Below, in pieces: positions 41,464 through 50,014 of a stretch of 64,000 bases of DNA (the first letter of the stretch is position 1; each line of letters begins with the position of its first letter). The position numbers and the translations under genes are program-made. The notes below the pieces were generated by a model. The model was not told the DNA's origin, ran no database searches, and was given only the letters and a program-made list of their open reading frames with translations. Origin of the DNA: DYGA01 sp964540695 (GTDB lineage: Bacteria > Patescibacteriota > Patescibacteriia > S139-126); the NCBI GenBank assembly GCA_964540695.1, contig CAZINS010000001.1:186001-250000 (forward strand). Direction: 5' to 3'.

Positions 41464-41838
41464 TTATTTTAAATATTCTGCAACTTTATCAACTAGTTGA
41501 GCTGGTGTCAAATTAGCTTTAACTAAATAATCTATAGCTCCTAATTTTTTCCCCTTAACCACATCTTCATCCTGACCTAAGTTAGTCAACATAATTACTT
41601 TGATATCAGCTGTTCCTTTTTCTGCTTTTAACTCTTTTAAAACCATAAAACCATCTTTTTTTGGTAAAATAATATCAAGTAAAATTATATCTGGTTTCTC
41701 TTTTTTGGCTTTTTCAATACCTTCTGAACCATCAGCAGCTACCACTACCTCATAATTCTCGTGTTCAAATTTTGTTTGATACATTTGAGCTAATGACTCT
41801 TCATCCTCAATAATCAAAACTTTTTTAGATGTAGACAT
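41464..41838 (-). CDS. Stand-alone response regulator receiver domain
   Basis: 124 residues, a full REC domain with E11-D12, phosphoacceptor D55 in IILLDIILPKKDG, Thr in VIMLTNLG and Lys in DYLVKANL. All phosphorylation residues are intact. No output domain and no kinase nearby. It shares an operon with ndk. CheY-like role is likely, but its partner is unknown. Confidence 0.9.
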   Translation of the reverse strand: MSTSKKVLIIEDEESLAQMYQTKFEHENYEVVVAADGSEGIEKAKKEKPDIILLDIILPKKDGFMVLKELKAEKGTADIKVIMLTNLGQDEDVVKGKKLGAIDYLVKANLTPAQLVDKVAEYLK

Positions 41839-41876
41839 AAATAATAATAATAATTACTTTGAGTATAACAAAAAGG

Positions 41877-42767
41877 TTATTTTATTTCAATATTTTGACC
41901 AGCAGTAGATATTTTTATAGTCCCCAACTCGTCGGTACGTAAAACTCTAGCTTTATTTTTTATTAAACGTTGTAAAACAATAAAATGAGGATGACCATAA
42001 CTATTATCTTTACCAGCTGATATAATCACAAACTGGGGCTGTACCCTGGATAAAAATTCTTGATGAGTAGATGTTCTAGAGCCATGATGCCCGGCTTTCA
42101 TTACTTCAACTTTTAAATTATCATACACTTCAACCAATTTTAACTCTTGAGCTTGAGGCAAATCACCGGTTAATAAAAAATCTATATCATGATAACTAAA
42201 TTTAATCGCTAATGATGATTCATTGGTATCGTTGAAAGTACGACCCAATAAATTCTCTAAGGGATAAAGTACCGTAATATCTAAATTACCATAATTGAAA
42301 TTTTGTCCCGCCTGACCAATTATAATTTCTGCTCCACTTGCTCGTATTTGTTCTTGCCAAATTTGATAAGCAGCTAAATCATCAATAATGCCATTGTATA
42401 AAACCTTTTTTATTTTGTAACGCTTAACCACTTCTACTAAACCATTGATATGATCGGCGTCGGGATGAGTGAGAATTAATAGATCAATTGTTCTTTCGTA
42501 AAAAGGCAAAGCTTGGCCGAGAGCATATAAAACTGACAAACTGGGACCGCCATCAACTAATACTACTTCGCGACTATCAGTATAAAACAAAGTGGCATCA
42601 CCCTGACCGACATCTAAAAAATAAACATCTACTTGTGAACGCTTTGTTTTCTGTTGATAAAAATCATTCCCCCAATTTACCAGATCTTTAACCAATAAAA
42701 ATACAGTTGCTAGTAAAATTAAACCAAGTATGACGCTAAACCAAAGTCGACGTTTTTCTTTGTACAT
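41877..42767 (-). CDS. ComEC-type metallo-beta-lactamase-fold protein
   Basis: 296 residues. N-terminal membrane helix (about 9-30), then an MBL domain with VYFLDVGQGDATLFYTD, the metal motif THPDADHINGL, and GHHGSRTS. This is the C-terminal domain of ComEC made as a separate protein. It is encoded just after, and overlapping by 32 bases, the ComEC channel gene. The domain may process the non-transported DNA strand or its products during uptake. Confidence 0.9.
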   Translation of the reverse strand: MYKEKRRLWFSVILGLILLATVFLLVKDLVNWGNDFYQQKTKRSQVDVYFLDVGQGDATLFYTDSREVVLVDGGPSLSVLYALGQALPFYERTIDLLILTHPDADHINGLVEVVKRYKIKKVLYNGIIDDLAAYQIWQEQIRASGAEIIIGQAGQNFNYGNLDITVLYPLENLLGRTFNDTNESSLAIKFSYHDIDFLLTGDLPQAQELKLVEVYDNLKVEVMKAGHHGSRTSTHQEFLSRVQPQFVIISAGKDNSYGHPHFIVLQRLIKNKARVLRTDELGTIKISTAGQNIEIK

Positions 42768-44235
42768 AAAAAATAAAGCTAAAGATAATTAAATATATTA
42801 CCATTACCAAAAATATACTTGGCTTAGCAATAAACAGGGAAGCAAATTTTAACTTACTAAAAAATTCAGTAACTAAAATTATATAATGTAAACCCAAATA
42901 AGTTAACCAAGCTATGAGTTGCCCCAAGGGATAAAATACAAAACTTACCACTACTGACAAAAATCCCAAAGCCATTACCACAGGAATGATAAATAAAATT
43001 AACACATTAACCAACAAAGCTACTAAAGAAAAACGTCCAAATTGATAAATAATAAGTGGGGCAGTCATAATGATAGCAGCGCTTGTTGCTAAAACCGGTT
43101 CTTTAATCGCCATTTTAAGCGGAAAAAATAAAGTTACTTTTTCTAACCACGGCACTAAATAAATCAAACCAATAGTGGCTAAAAATGACAACTGAAAACC
43201 GACATCAACCATTAAAATATAGGGGTTAATTGCACACATGGCTGATGCTGAACAAATAAGTAATATGCCTGGTTTTACTCCACCACCCCACCGGTAAGCT
43301 ATTAGTACTAAGATACCCATAATACCTGCTCTAACCACTGAAGCAGGATAGCCAGTTAAAAATATAAAAAGAAGAATAATAATTAAAACCAACCAAAAAG
43401 CTACTTTTCTCTGTAAACCCAGCCAAGGGGAAATAAAAAAAACTATTAAACCTAAAACCGTAATATTATAACCTGATAAAGCTATAATATGAGTCGTCCC
43501 GGTTAAATTAAATTGTTCCAATACTTTTGGGGGAATTGCTCTTTTTGCTCCCCATAATAAACCATTTAAAAAAGAAGCTTCTGGTTCAGGTAGTAGTTTA
43601 TTAACTCGATCGATCAATTTAACTTTTATTTTTAATAACTCAGTAGACAAATTTTCTACTCGCCCACTATATTTAACTTGTGGGTAATACATGACTGCTA
43701 ATATACCAAATCTTTCCAAATAAGCCGCATAATCAAAGTCAGAAAAAACAGCGGGTTTTTTTAATTCACCTTTAATTTCTAAAATATCACCAGACTGGTA
43801 GGTTGGATACAATGGTATGGTGACTAATATTTTTTTCTTAAAATCACTTTCAGCTGTTCCGTTGACCGGTAAAATTGTCAGTAACTGCCGATCTGTCCTA
43901 ATATCAACTTCCCCCACTACCCGACCGACTATTTCTACTGTTTGTTCAAAGGTAAGATTTTCCTTTTGTAACTTAGCAATATTAATATAATGCCACCGCC
44001 AAAAACCAAAAAATAAACCGACAACAAAAAACAAGAGTAATAAAAAATTCCCTAGTGAGAAAAATTTATAAATAATAAAAATAAATAAAATTGCCCCATA
44101 AAACCAAATTAACTCTACTTGCCACCAATAACCCAAGGCGATAGCCAATAAAAACCCGCCACCAGCGGCGTACAAAAAATAATAAGGTTTTAAATCTTTT
44201 TGTTTACTCTCTCTCCTCATAAAAAATTTATTCAA
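42736..44235 (-). CDS. comEC: ComEC/Rec2 competence channel protein
   Basis: 499 residues. N-terminal DUF4131 region with helices (about 18-75) and an OB-like domain (about 75-190), followed by the Competence domain with many helices (about 210-490). FLNGLLWGAKRAIPPKVLEQFNLTGTTHIIALSGYNI is the family signature. It lacks the C-terminal MBL domain, which is encoded by the overlapping downstream gene. ComEC moves single-stranded DNA across the inner membrane. With the type IV pilus genes it supports natural DNA uptake. Confidence 0.94.
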   Translation of the reverse strand: MNKFFMRRESKQKDLKPYYFLYAAGGGFLLAIALGYWWQVELIWFYGAILFIFIIYKFFSLGNFLLLLFFVVGLFFGFWRWHYINIAKLQKENLTFEQTVEIVGRVVGEVDIRTDRQLLTILPVNGTAESDFKKKILVTIPLYPTYQSGDILEIKGELKKPAVFSDFDYAAYLERFGILAVMYYPQVKYSGRVENLSTELLKIKVKLIDRVNKLLPEPEASFLNGLLWGAKRAIPPKVLEQFNLTGTTHIIALSGYNITVLGLIVFFISPWLGLQRKVAFWLVLIIILLFIFLTGYPASVVRAGIMGILVLIAYRWGGGVKPGILLICSASAMCAINPYILMVDVGFQLSFLATIGLIYLVPWLEKVTLFFPLKMAIKEPVLATSAAIIMTAPLIIYQFGRFSLVALLVNVLILFIIPVVMALGFLSVVVSFVFYPLGQLIAWLTYLGLHYIILVTEFFSKLKFASLFIAKPSIFLVMVIYLIIFSFIFYVQRKTSTLV

Positions 44236-44926
44236 TTTTTTGCCTGGCCCAATGAGCAGTACTAGCTACTAATTGATCACTGTGTTTTGTATAATAATCC
44301 AGCTTGGTTTGCAATGATTTATGACCCCAATTACCGCAAGCTATCAATATATTTCTCATCCACCTAGACCATCCAATTCTTTTGATAGGTGAATTTTTAT
44401 ATCTAAGCGCAAAATCAAGTTCATTTATTTTTAATAATTCCTCCAGTGGTGGTGCTACTAATTCCGGCTGATATTTTATTTTATTGGTTATTAAATCTTT
44501 TGCTTTTTTATTCCAAGGACATACTTCCTGACATACATCACAACCATAAATCCAATTTTTCATCAACGGTCGCAAAGCAATGGGAATTTCTCCCCGATGT
44601 TCAATTGTCAGATATGATATACAGCGCCTGGCATCAAGTTGCCATGGACCCACAAAAGCATTTGTCGGGCATTTATCTTGGCAGCGCTGACATTGACCAC
44701 AAGTACCCGCTTTTTTTTCTTGTTTATCTTGTTTTAATTGTAAATCACAAATAATTTCACCTAAGAAAAAATATGAACCTAAAGTAGGATTGATTAAAGT
44801 AGTATTTTTACCAATAAATCCAAGTCCCCCACGACTACCAACTTCTCTTTCCAGTACAGGACCGGTGTCAACATAAAGTTGATATTGCCAGCTATTATCA
44901 ATTTCTATTGAAATTTTATTGGCCAT
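44228..44926 (-). pseudogene. queG: queG, C-terminal part after an apparent frameshift
   Basis: 232 residues matching the second part of epoxyqueuosine reductase. YVDTGPVLEREVGSRGGLGFIGKNT holds the catalytic Asp and cobalamin region, and the two 4Fe-4S motifs are CGQCQRCQDKCP and CDVCQEVCPWN. QueG makes queuosine in tRNA from epoxyqueuosine, using cobalamin. The N-terminal part lies upstream in another frame (44905-45264). The two together give a normal length near 340 residues. Residues MANKISIEI follow on naturally from the upstream DYHIIMTNMLT, so a single missing base near 44920-44935 would explain the split. Confidence 0.85.
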
Positions 44927-45264
44927 GCGGTCAGCATGTTGGTCATTATAATATGATAATCATCATACCAAGCATATCTTGCTATCAAACCTCTTGACGG
45001 ATCATGGCGTAACTCAATAGGTATATCAATCGGCCGATACAATAAACCAACTGTAATAGCACTGACCGCTTGGCCAAATAAATTTTCCCTAGAATCAATT
45101 CTTCTCGATAAATTTTTACCAAACCAATCCATCTGACCATGATGACCTTGTTTTAACCAAGCTTCTACCTGTGTCTGATATTGACTGGGCGCTAAACGAG
45201 TGACCCCGACTAAATCAAAACCAACTTCTTTACCTAAAGTTTTAATTTTTTCTTCTAATTTCAT
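44905..45264 (-). pseudogene. queG: queG, N-terminal part before an apparent frameshift
   Basis: 119 residues with the DUF1730 domain of QueG: LGKEVGFDLVGVTRLAP, GHHGQMDWFGKNLSRRIDSRENL, and ITVGLLYRP. The frame is normal until DYHIIMTNMLT and then changes to AWPIKFQ and a stop. It overlaps the C-terminal part by 22 bases. Either the gene is inactivated, or a sequencing error or a rescue by translational coupling is involved; no slippery homopolymer is seen at the junction. Confidence 0.82.
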
Positions 45265-45282
45265 TGTCTAAAATCAAACAAA

Positions 45283-46380
45283 CTATTGTTGATGATAATA
45301 ATGTAAATAACTATCAATAAATGAGATTAAATCACCGTCTAAAATTTTTACTGGATCTGTTTCCTCATAATCAGTTCGTAAATCCTTAACCATTTTGTAA
45401 GGATGCAGAACGTAAGACCTAATTTGATTCCCCCAAGCGGCTTCTTTATGCTCGCCCTTTAAATCTTTGATGCTTGAGGCGTGTTGTTCATCTTTAAGTT
45501 GTTGTAGTTTAGCTTTTAATATCTTTAAGGCAGTAATTTTATTTTGTTGTTGTGAACGTTCATTTTGACAAGCTACACTGATACCAGTGGGTAAATGGAC
45601 AACTCGTACGGCACTATAAGTAGTATTAACTGATTGCCCACCCTTACCTGAAGACATAAAAGTATCAATACGCAAATCTTTATCATCGATTTTTACTTGT
45701 TCCACTTCATCCATCTCCGGTAAAACTTCAACCAAGGCAAAGGAAGTATGTCTGGCATGATCAGAATCAAAGGGTGACAATCTTACTAAACGATGTACAC
45801 CTTTTTCTGACTTTAAAAAACCATAAGCATAATCTCCTTTGATTAAAATGGTCATAGACTTAATACCAACCTCACCGCCCCGCGAGGCATCAATAATTTC
45901 AGTAGTCCATCCTTGTTGATCACAAAAACGCAAATACATTCGCGATAACATTTCCGCCCAATCTTGAGCATCGTCGCCACCGGCCCCGGCATAAATTGAT
46001 AAAATTACATTACTGGCATCATGCTTGTCTGATAACAATAGCTCTCTTTCTAATTCATAATATTTCTTTTCTAAATCAATAGTTTGTTTATCTATCTCCC
46101 CGCGTAAATTAACATCCAAATCTTTAGCATCTGCCTGGGCGATTTCCCAAACATCATTTACATTTTTTGCTAAATTTTGCCACTCGTCAATTTGCCGCTT
46201 GATTAGCGCGGCTTGCTGAGAAATATTTTTAGCTTTTGACTGATCTTGCCAAAAATCCTGACTTTGCATAACAAATTCAAGTTCTTTTAACTTATTTTTT
46301 TGATCAGGAATATTGACCACTTTTAAAGCGGCTACTATTTTTCCTTGTAATTGCTCTAATTTGTCGATAGTTTCTTTCAT
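45283..46380 (-). CDS. prfB: Peptide chain release factor 2
   Basis: 365 residues. SPF at 202-204 is the tripeptide that reads UGA/UAA, and GGQ at 247-249 is the catalytic motif; NERSQQQNK follows. The domain 2 signature reads GGDDAQDWAEMLSRMY where many RF2 have GGTESQDW. The gene is read in one frame from the ATG, without the programmed +1 frameshift at codon 26 that is common in other bacteria. The intact RF2 fits a standard code with UGA stops. The first codons are part of a 71-bp duplicated segment. Confidence 0.95.
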   Translation of the reverse strand: MKETIDKLEQLQGKIVAALKVVNIPDQKNKLKELEFVMQSQDFWQDQSKAKNISQQAALIKRQIDEWQNLAKNVNDVWEIAQADAKDLDVNLRGEIDKQTIDLEKKYYELERELLLSDKHDASNVILSIYAGAGGDDAQDWAEMLSRMYLRFCDQQGWTTEIIDASRGGEVGIKSMTILIKGDYAYGFLKSEKGVHRLVRLSPFDSDHARHTSFALVEVLPEMDEVEQVKIDDKDLRIDTFMSSGKGGQSVNTTYSAVRVVHLPTGISVACQNERSQQQNKITALKILKAKLQQLKDEQHASSIKDLKGEHKEAAWGNQIRSYVLHPYKMVKDLRTDYEETDPVKILDGDLISFIDSYLHYYHQQ

Positions 46381-46428
46381 ACTCGCATCTTATCATATTT
46401 AACTAACTGGGGGCAAAATATTGACTTT
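46358..46428. repeat. 71-bp direct repeat, copy 1
   Basis: Covers the first 8 codons of prfB, its upstream region and the -35 of the plus-strand promoter. It matches 46996-47066 at 69 of 71 bases. Confidence 0.85.
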
Positions 46429-46449
46429 ATTTAAAAAATATGCTATTAT
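46421..46449 (+). promoter_or_regulatory. Promoter of the 46494 gene
   Basis: TTGACT (46421-46426), a 17-base spacer ending in TGC (46441-46443), and TATTAT (46444-46449), giving an extended -10. Near-identical to the promoter at 468-496. Confidence 0.7.
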
Positions 46450-46493
46450 AATAGGTTATTAATTGTACTTTTAAAATAAAAAGGAATAAAAAA

Positions 46494-46931
46494 ATGAAAA
46501 TTTCATTTAGTATTAGCATCCTCCCAGTAGAAAAAAGATTTTGGGGTTTCAAAATAATATCCCTTATCGTTTTAGTAATGGCCTATGGCCTTACCTACTA
46601 TTTAACAAATAATAATTATGCAGCTGGTATTGTAACAACTGCTGCGTCAGTAGTAGTGATTGCGTTTGAATACAAATCTGATTTTTACTCATTACTTAAA
46701 TTGACGTTTTTTTTGGAAGGTATTTTTTTTATGTTTTGTTCAACATTAATAGTTGAAAACTTCGCTCCGTTTTTTACTGCGATCTTAATTTCTACTCTAT
46801 ATTTAGCAATTGGAGCAAACGAAACGAAAGAAATACCTATTTCCAATAAAATAACCGCATTTATACTACAATTAATATTTTTGGGACTAGGTTTTTATAT
46901 TAACCAGCATGTACAAATTATTTGGAGATAG
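46494..46931 (+). CDS. Hypothetical membrane protein
   Basis: Not recognised. 145 residues, about four to five hydrophobic helices, short loops, few charged residues except near the ends. Start preceded by AAAAAGGAATAAA with good spacing. It is a one-gene unit with promoter and terminator. It is not visibly related in protein sequence to the 47141 gene, which stands behind a copy of the same promoter segment. Confidence 0.65.
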   Translation: MKISFSISILPVEKRFWGFKIISLIVLVMAYGLTYYLTNNNYAAGIVTTAASVVVIAFEYKSDFYSLLKLTFFLEGIFFMFCSTLIVENFAPFFTAILISTLYLAIGANETKEIPISNKITAFILQLIFLGLGFYINQHVQIIWR

Positions 46932-46940
46932 AAAAAAATT

Positions 46941-46970
46941 AATCCCGACTCAAAAGAGACGGGATTTTTA
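46941..46970 (+). terminator. Rho-independent terminator
   Basis: Stem 46941-46947 with 46960-46966 (7 bp), extended by CTC/GAG across an A-A mismatch, AAAA loop, T-run. Confidence 0.82.
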
Positions 46971-46995
46971 TTATTTAATAATTAATACTAATTCC

Positions 46996-47066
46996 AATTT
47001 GTCTAGAGTTTCTTTCATACTCGCATCTTATCATATTTAACTAACTGGGGGCAAAATATTGACTTT
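46996..47066. repeat. 71-bp direct repeat, copy 2
   Basis: Matches 46358-46428 except for two bases. It carries a fragment of the prfB start on the opposite strand, and the -35 of the promoter for the 47141 gene. No prfB frame continues here. Confidence 0.85.
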
Positions 47067-47087
47067 TTGGAAAAATAATTATATACT
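47059..47087 (+). promoter_or_regulatory. Promoter of the 47141 gene
   Basis: TTGACT (47059-47064) inside the repeat, a 17-base spacer and TATACT (47082-47087) outside it. Confidence 0.7.
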
Positions 47088-47140
47088 AATCTGAACTAGT
47101 TTCTTTACAATTAATTTTTTCATCAACAAACGAGGTTATC

Positions 47141-47725
47141 ATGAAAAATTATTTCCTAATATTCCTGGCTGTCTTTATTACGTTTTGGTTAATAACCACT
47201 GCTAATGATCTGCCTTCTAGCCAAGCGGTGATATTTTCCAGTTCTCATTTTTTTACTTGGCAAACTACTACCAATTTTAATCTTGATGTTCTACTGATTA
47301 TCAATATATTATGTTTGCCTATAATTATATTCTTCCTTAAATTTCTCTTAGAGAAAAAAATAAATAAAATTAACCTTGGTCTATTAATAATTTCTGGTCT
47401 AGCCGGCATTACTTCGGCCTTACCCAACGCTGGTTGGATGCTACTTATTGCTTTAATTTTATTTTTAGGTCTAATGATAACTTTCAATAACGGTTGGGAA
47501 GATATGCTAACCACAGTCAAGCTGACTTTATTTTTTTATTTTGCTACCTTGTCATTTCTTGCTCTTTCCGGCCTAGGAATTATCTTAACTATTACTATTA
47601 GTATCTTTGTTGGTGCACTGGTGGCAACTATTTTTGAAACATTAAAAAAAGCCTTAGCTCTGCTAGCTATATTTCTTGTCGTCTTACTAATGGCAATAAT
47701 GGATCGGCCATCATATCATAATTAA
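47141..47725 (+). CDS. Hypothetical membrane protein
   Basis: Not recognised. 194 residues: N-terminal signal-like helix (about 3-22), a polar loop with SSSHFFTWQTTTNFN, then about five further helices. The C-terminus is short and polar. It stands between the promoter at 47059-47087 and its own terminator. The duplicated promoter fragment upstream suggests the gene came here, or its control region was built, by a local duplication. Confidence 0.65.
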   Translation: MKNYFLIFLAVFITFWLITTANDLPSSQAVIFSSSHFFTWQTTTNFNLDVLLIINILCLPIIIFFLKFLLEKKINKINLGLLIISGLAGITSALPNAGWMLLIALILFLGLMITFNNGWEDMLTTVKLTLFFYFATLSFLALSGLGIILTITISIFVGALVATIFETLKKALALLAIFLVVLLMAIMDRPSYHN

Positions 47726-47731
47726 AAAAAC

Positions 47732-47760
47732 AATCCCGACAAAACAGTCGGGATTTTTTA
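47732..47760 (+). terminator. Rho-independent terminator
   Basis: A 9-bp perfect stem (47732-47740 with 47747-47755), 6-base loop and T-run. Confidence 0.88.
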
Positions 47761-47804
47761 TGTTAAAATATTGATTTTTCGCCTCTTACTAACAAAATAT
47801 TGAT

Positions 47805-49046
47805 CTATTCTTTATATTCTTCCAATTTTACCACAACTTCTTTTTCTTCACCTTGTCGCCAAATTTTCAATTTCATTTCATCATTAGGCGAATATTTCTG
47901 AATTATTTTAGCTAACGAGTTATCACTATCAATTTTTTGCCCATCTATTTCTAAAATAATATCATTCTCTCTTAAATTTGCTTTATCGGCTGGACTACCA
48001 GGAATGATAGCCAATTCAGAACTATTCTCACCCCGCACAATCAAAGCACCATAATTTATAGCCAAATTATTTTTAGTGGCAATTTCTTCATTTATTAAAA
48101 TATAACGCACTCCTAAATAAGGTCTGACAATTCGACCATATTGCTCCACTGATTCAATAATTTTTTTAACTGAATTAATAGGAATCGCAAAACCGACCAA
48201 CTGACCCTGTCTATCAATAGCCGTATTGATACCAATTACTTGACCGGCTAGATTTATCAAAGGTCCGCCAGAATTACCGGGATTGATAGCCGCGTCAGTT
48301 TGAATAATACCTTCCAATTTCTCACTTCCACTTGAACCACCTGCTAAAATAGTTCGACCAATGCCTGACACCACCCCGCGAGTAACGGTATTGGAATACT
48401 CTCCTAAAGCATTGCCAATGGCAATTACTGTTTGACCGATTGCTAAACTATCAGAATCACCCAACTCAACGGAAACTAAATTTTTGGCAGTAACTTGTAA
48501 AATGGCCAAATCATTAAATGCATCTCGAGCAAGTACTTTAGCGTCATAACTCTGACCATCATTTGTCACCACGGAATATTCAGCTTGTTCATCATCCACA
48601 ACATGACGATTGGTAACTATTAAACCCTTATCGGCATCAATTATAAATCCCGTACCCCCACCAATTTCTTGTTTCCCTTCGGGAACTTGGGGCAAATTAA
48701 AATTAAAAGGTATACCAAACCAAAAATCATTAAAAGGAAATTGATTTTGATAAATACCTGATAAATCTTTAGTGACTACAATTGAGACAACAGCTGGGGT
48801 TACTTTTTCTACTGCCGCCACCGTTGCTGAATCTTCAACTATTTGTAAAGTCTGTGCATTATTTGCTGATTTAGAATTTTCTGATGGCAATAAACTTTTT
48901 ATAACTGGATTTTTTATTTGACTAATTATTTGTGGGGAATAAATTCCTGCCAAAAAACCCATTACCCCACCTGTTATGGTTGAAAAAACTATTACTATGA
49001 CAATTGTTGTCACAATAAATAAGAAGGACCTGGGTTTGTTCTCCAT
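47805..49046 (-). CDS. HtrA/DegP-like trypsin-type serine protease
   Basis: 413 residues. N-terminal anchor (about 10-35), protease domain with the triad His in VTNRHVVDD, Asp in NDLAILQV and Ser in INPGNSGGPL, then one PDZ domain (about 310-410) with GSPADKANLRENDIILEIDG. It would degrade or refold misfolded proteins outside the membrane. One PDZ domain and an uncleaved anchor are typical of DegS-like or Gram-positive HtrA. Next to it is a small anchored protein of unknown role, in the same direction. Confidence 0.93.
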   Translation of the reverse strand: MENKPRSFLFIVTTIVIVIVFSTITGGVMGFLAGIYSPQIISQIKNPVIKSLLPSENSKSANNAQTLQIVEDSATVAAVEKVTPAVVSIVVTKDLSGIYQNQFPFNDFWFGIPFNFNLPQVPEGKQEIGGGTGFIIDADKGLIVTNRHVVDDEQAEYSVVTNDGQSYDAKVLARDAFNDLAILQVTAKNLVSVELGDSDSLAIGQTVIAIGNALGEYSNTVTRGVVSGIGRTILAGGSSGSEKLEGIIQTDAAINPGNSGGPLINLAGQVIGINTAIDRQGQLVGFAIPINSVKKIIESVEQYGRIVRPYLGVRYILINEEIATKNNLAINYGALIVRGENSSELAIIPGSPADKANLRENDIILEIDGQKIDSDNSLAKIIQKYSPNDEMKLKIWRQGEEKEVVVKLEEYKE

Positions 49047-49067
49047 ATTTTTAATTTTAATAATTAA

Positions 49068-49415
49068 TTATTTAATAATACCAGATCTCTTTAATTGATT
49101 TAAATAATCAGGTGACAAATTTTTCAAGACCTCTTGATTGACTTGATATTCTTGTGTGTTTGCGCTAGTGTCACTGCCACCCAATAAACCGCTATACATA
49201 CCGTATACTTGTTTTAATTGCGGACCAAGCATTGTGTAGGCATACCACAAAGGAATAATAATCAAAGCAATTTTGACTAAACTCATTACTTGATCCCACA
49301 CCATATGACGATTTATTTTTTTTGTTAATTTGTACACTTCCAAAAGTAATGCGTGATTTTCTTCCGATAATTTTTTTATATCCTCCTCTACCGAACGACC
49401 TAGATCATTATTCAT
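49068..49415 (-). CDS. Hypothetical anchored protein
   Basis: Not recognised. 115 residues: an acidic helical N-terminus (DIKKLSEENHALLLEVYKLTKKI, coiled-coil-like), one membrane helix (about 44-65) and a short outer tail ending in LKRSGIIK. It lies 21 bases upstream of the protease gene. Confidence 0.65.
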   Translation of the reverse strand: MNNDLGRSVEEDIKKLSEENHALLLEVYKLTKKINRHMVWDQVMSLVKIALIIIPLWYAYTMLGPQLKQVYGMYSGLLGGSDTSANTQEYQVNQEVLKNLSPDYLNQLKRSGIIK

Positions 49416-49465
49416 ATTTTCTAGTTAATAATAAACTTGAAAACTACCTGTTTATTATATATATT

Positions 49466-50011
49466 TTAAAAAATATTTTCTAGTTTTTTTTGTTTCACCA
49501 ATGTCGGAAAAACTGATATAACTAATTCCAAACTGATAAATAAAACTACGCTATAAAATAAATCTCCCAATAATGTATAGCGTAAAAAAGGTATACCCAT
49601 TTCATAAGCCAACCATAGTCCAGCTAAATTTTTTGGGTACCATAATGCTGTTGCCCAAACAGCAAAATTGGTCACTAAATAAAAAATAAAAGACGATCCT
49701 AGGCTATAAATTAATACAATTTTAGGTGTTTTATATTTCAGTAAATAACCTCCCCCCCAAGCAATTAGTATCAAACTAAAATAGACTGACAACATAACCG
49801 GCCAATGATAAAAGCCAAGTAAAAAATCACTTAACAACATTCCTGTTATCACTATTGCCAAAGCCCAACGTCGGCCTAAATATGCTCCCGCCACCAAACC
49901 TGCAGCTGCCACAGGTGCCACGTTTGGTAGGTGCGGTAAGTATCTCGCTAAAACAATTAGACTTATCAATAAACCAGTGATGATTATTTTATATTTATTG
50001 GACATAATCAA
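49466..50011 (-). CDS. DUF6580-family membrane protein (ECF S-component-like)
   Basis: 181 residues with five to six helices. ARYLPHLPNVAPVAAAGLVAGAYLGRRWAL, SDFLLGFYHWPVMLSVYFSL, and NFAVWATALWYPKNLAGLWLAYEMGIPFLRYTLLGDLFYSV fit the DUF6580 family, whose members resemble substrate-binding S-components of vitamin transporters. It sits 3 bases after a DUF4430 gene and in line with a cobalamin adenosyltransferase, so a cobalamin-related uptake role is suggested by context. ECF ATPase genes are not seen in the window. Confidence 0.75.
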   Translation of the reverse strand: MIMSNKYKIIITGLLISLIVLARYLPHLPNVAPVAAAGLVAGAYLGRRWALAIVITGMLLSDFLLGFYHWPVMLSVYFSLILIAWGGGYLLKYKTPKIVLIYSLGSSFIFYLVTNFAVWATALWYPKNLAGLWLAYEMGIPFLRYTLLGDLFYSVVLFISLELVISVFPTLVKQKKLENIF

Positions 50012-50014
50012 TTT

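Noticed and set aside
45283..46380. Possible UGA recoding as in Gracilibacteria/SR1
   Set aside because: RF2 with SPF and GGQ is intact, and genes such as pilD end at in-frame TGA followed at once by the next gene.
46494..47725. Tandem duplication of the two orphan membrane genes
   Set aside because: Only the promoter segment is duplicated. The proteins show no shared motifs and differ in length and helix pattern.
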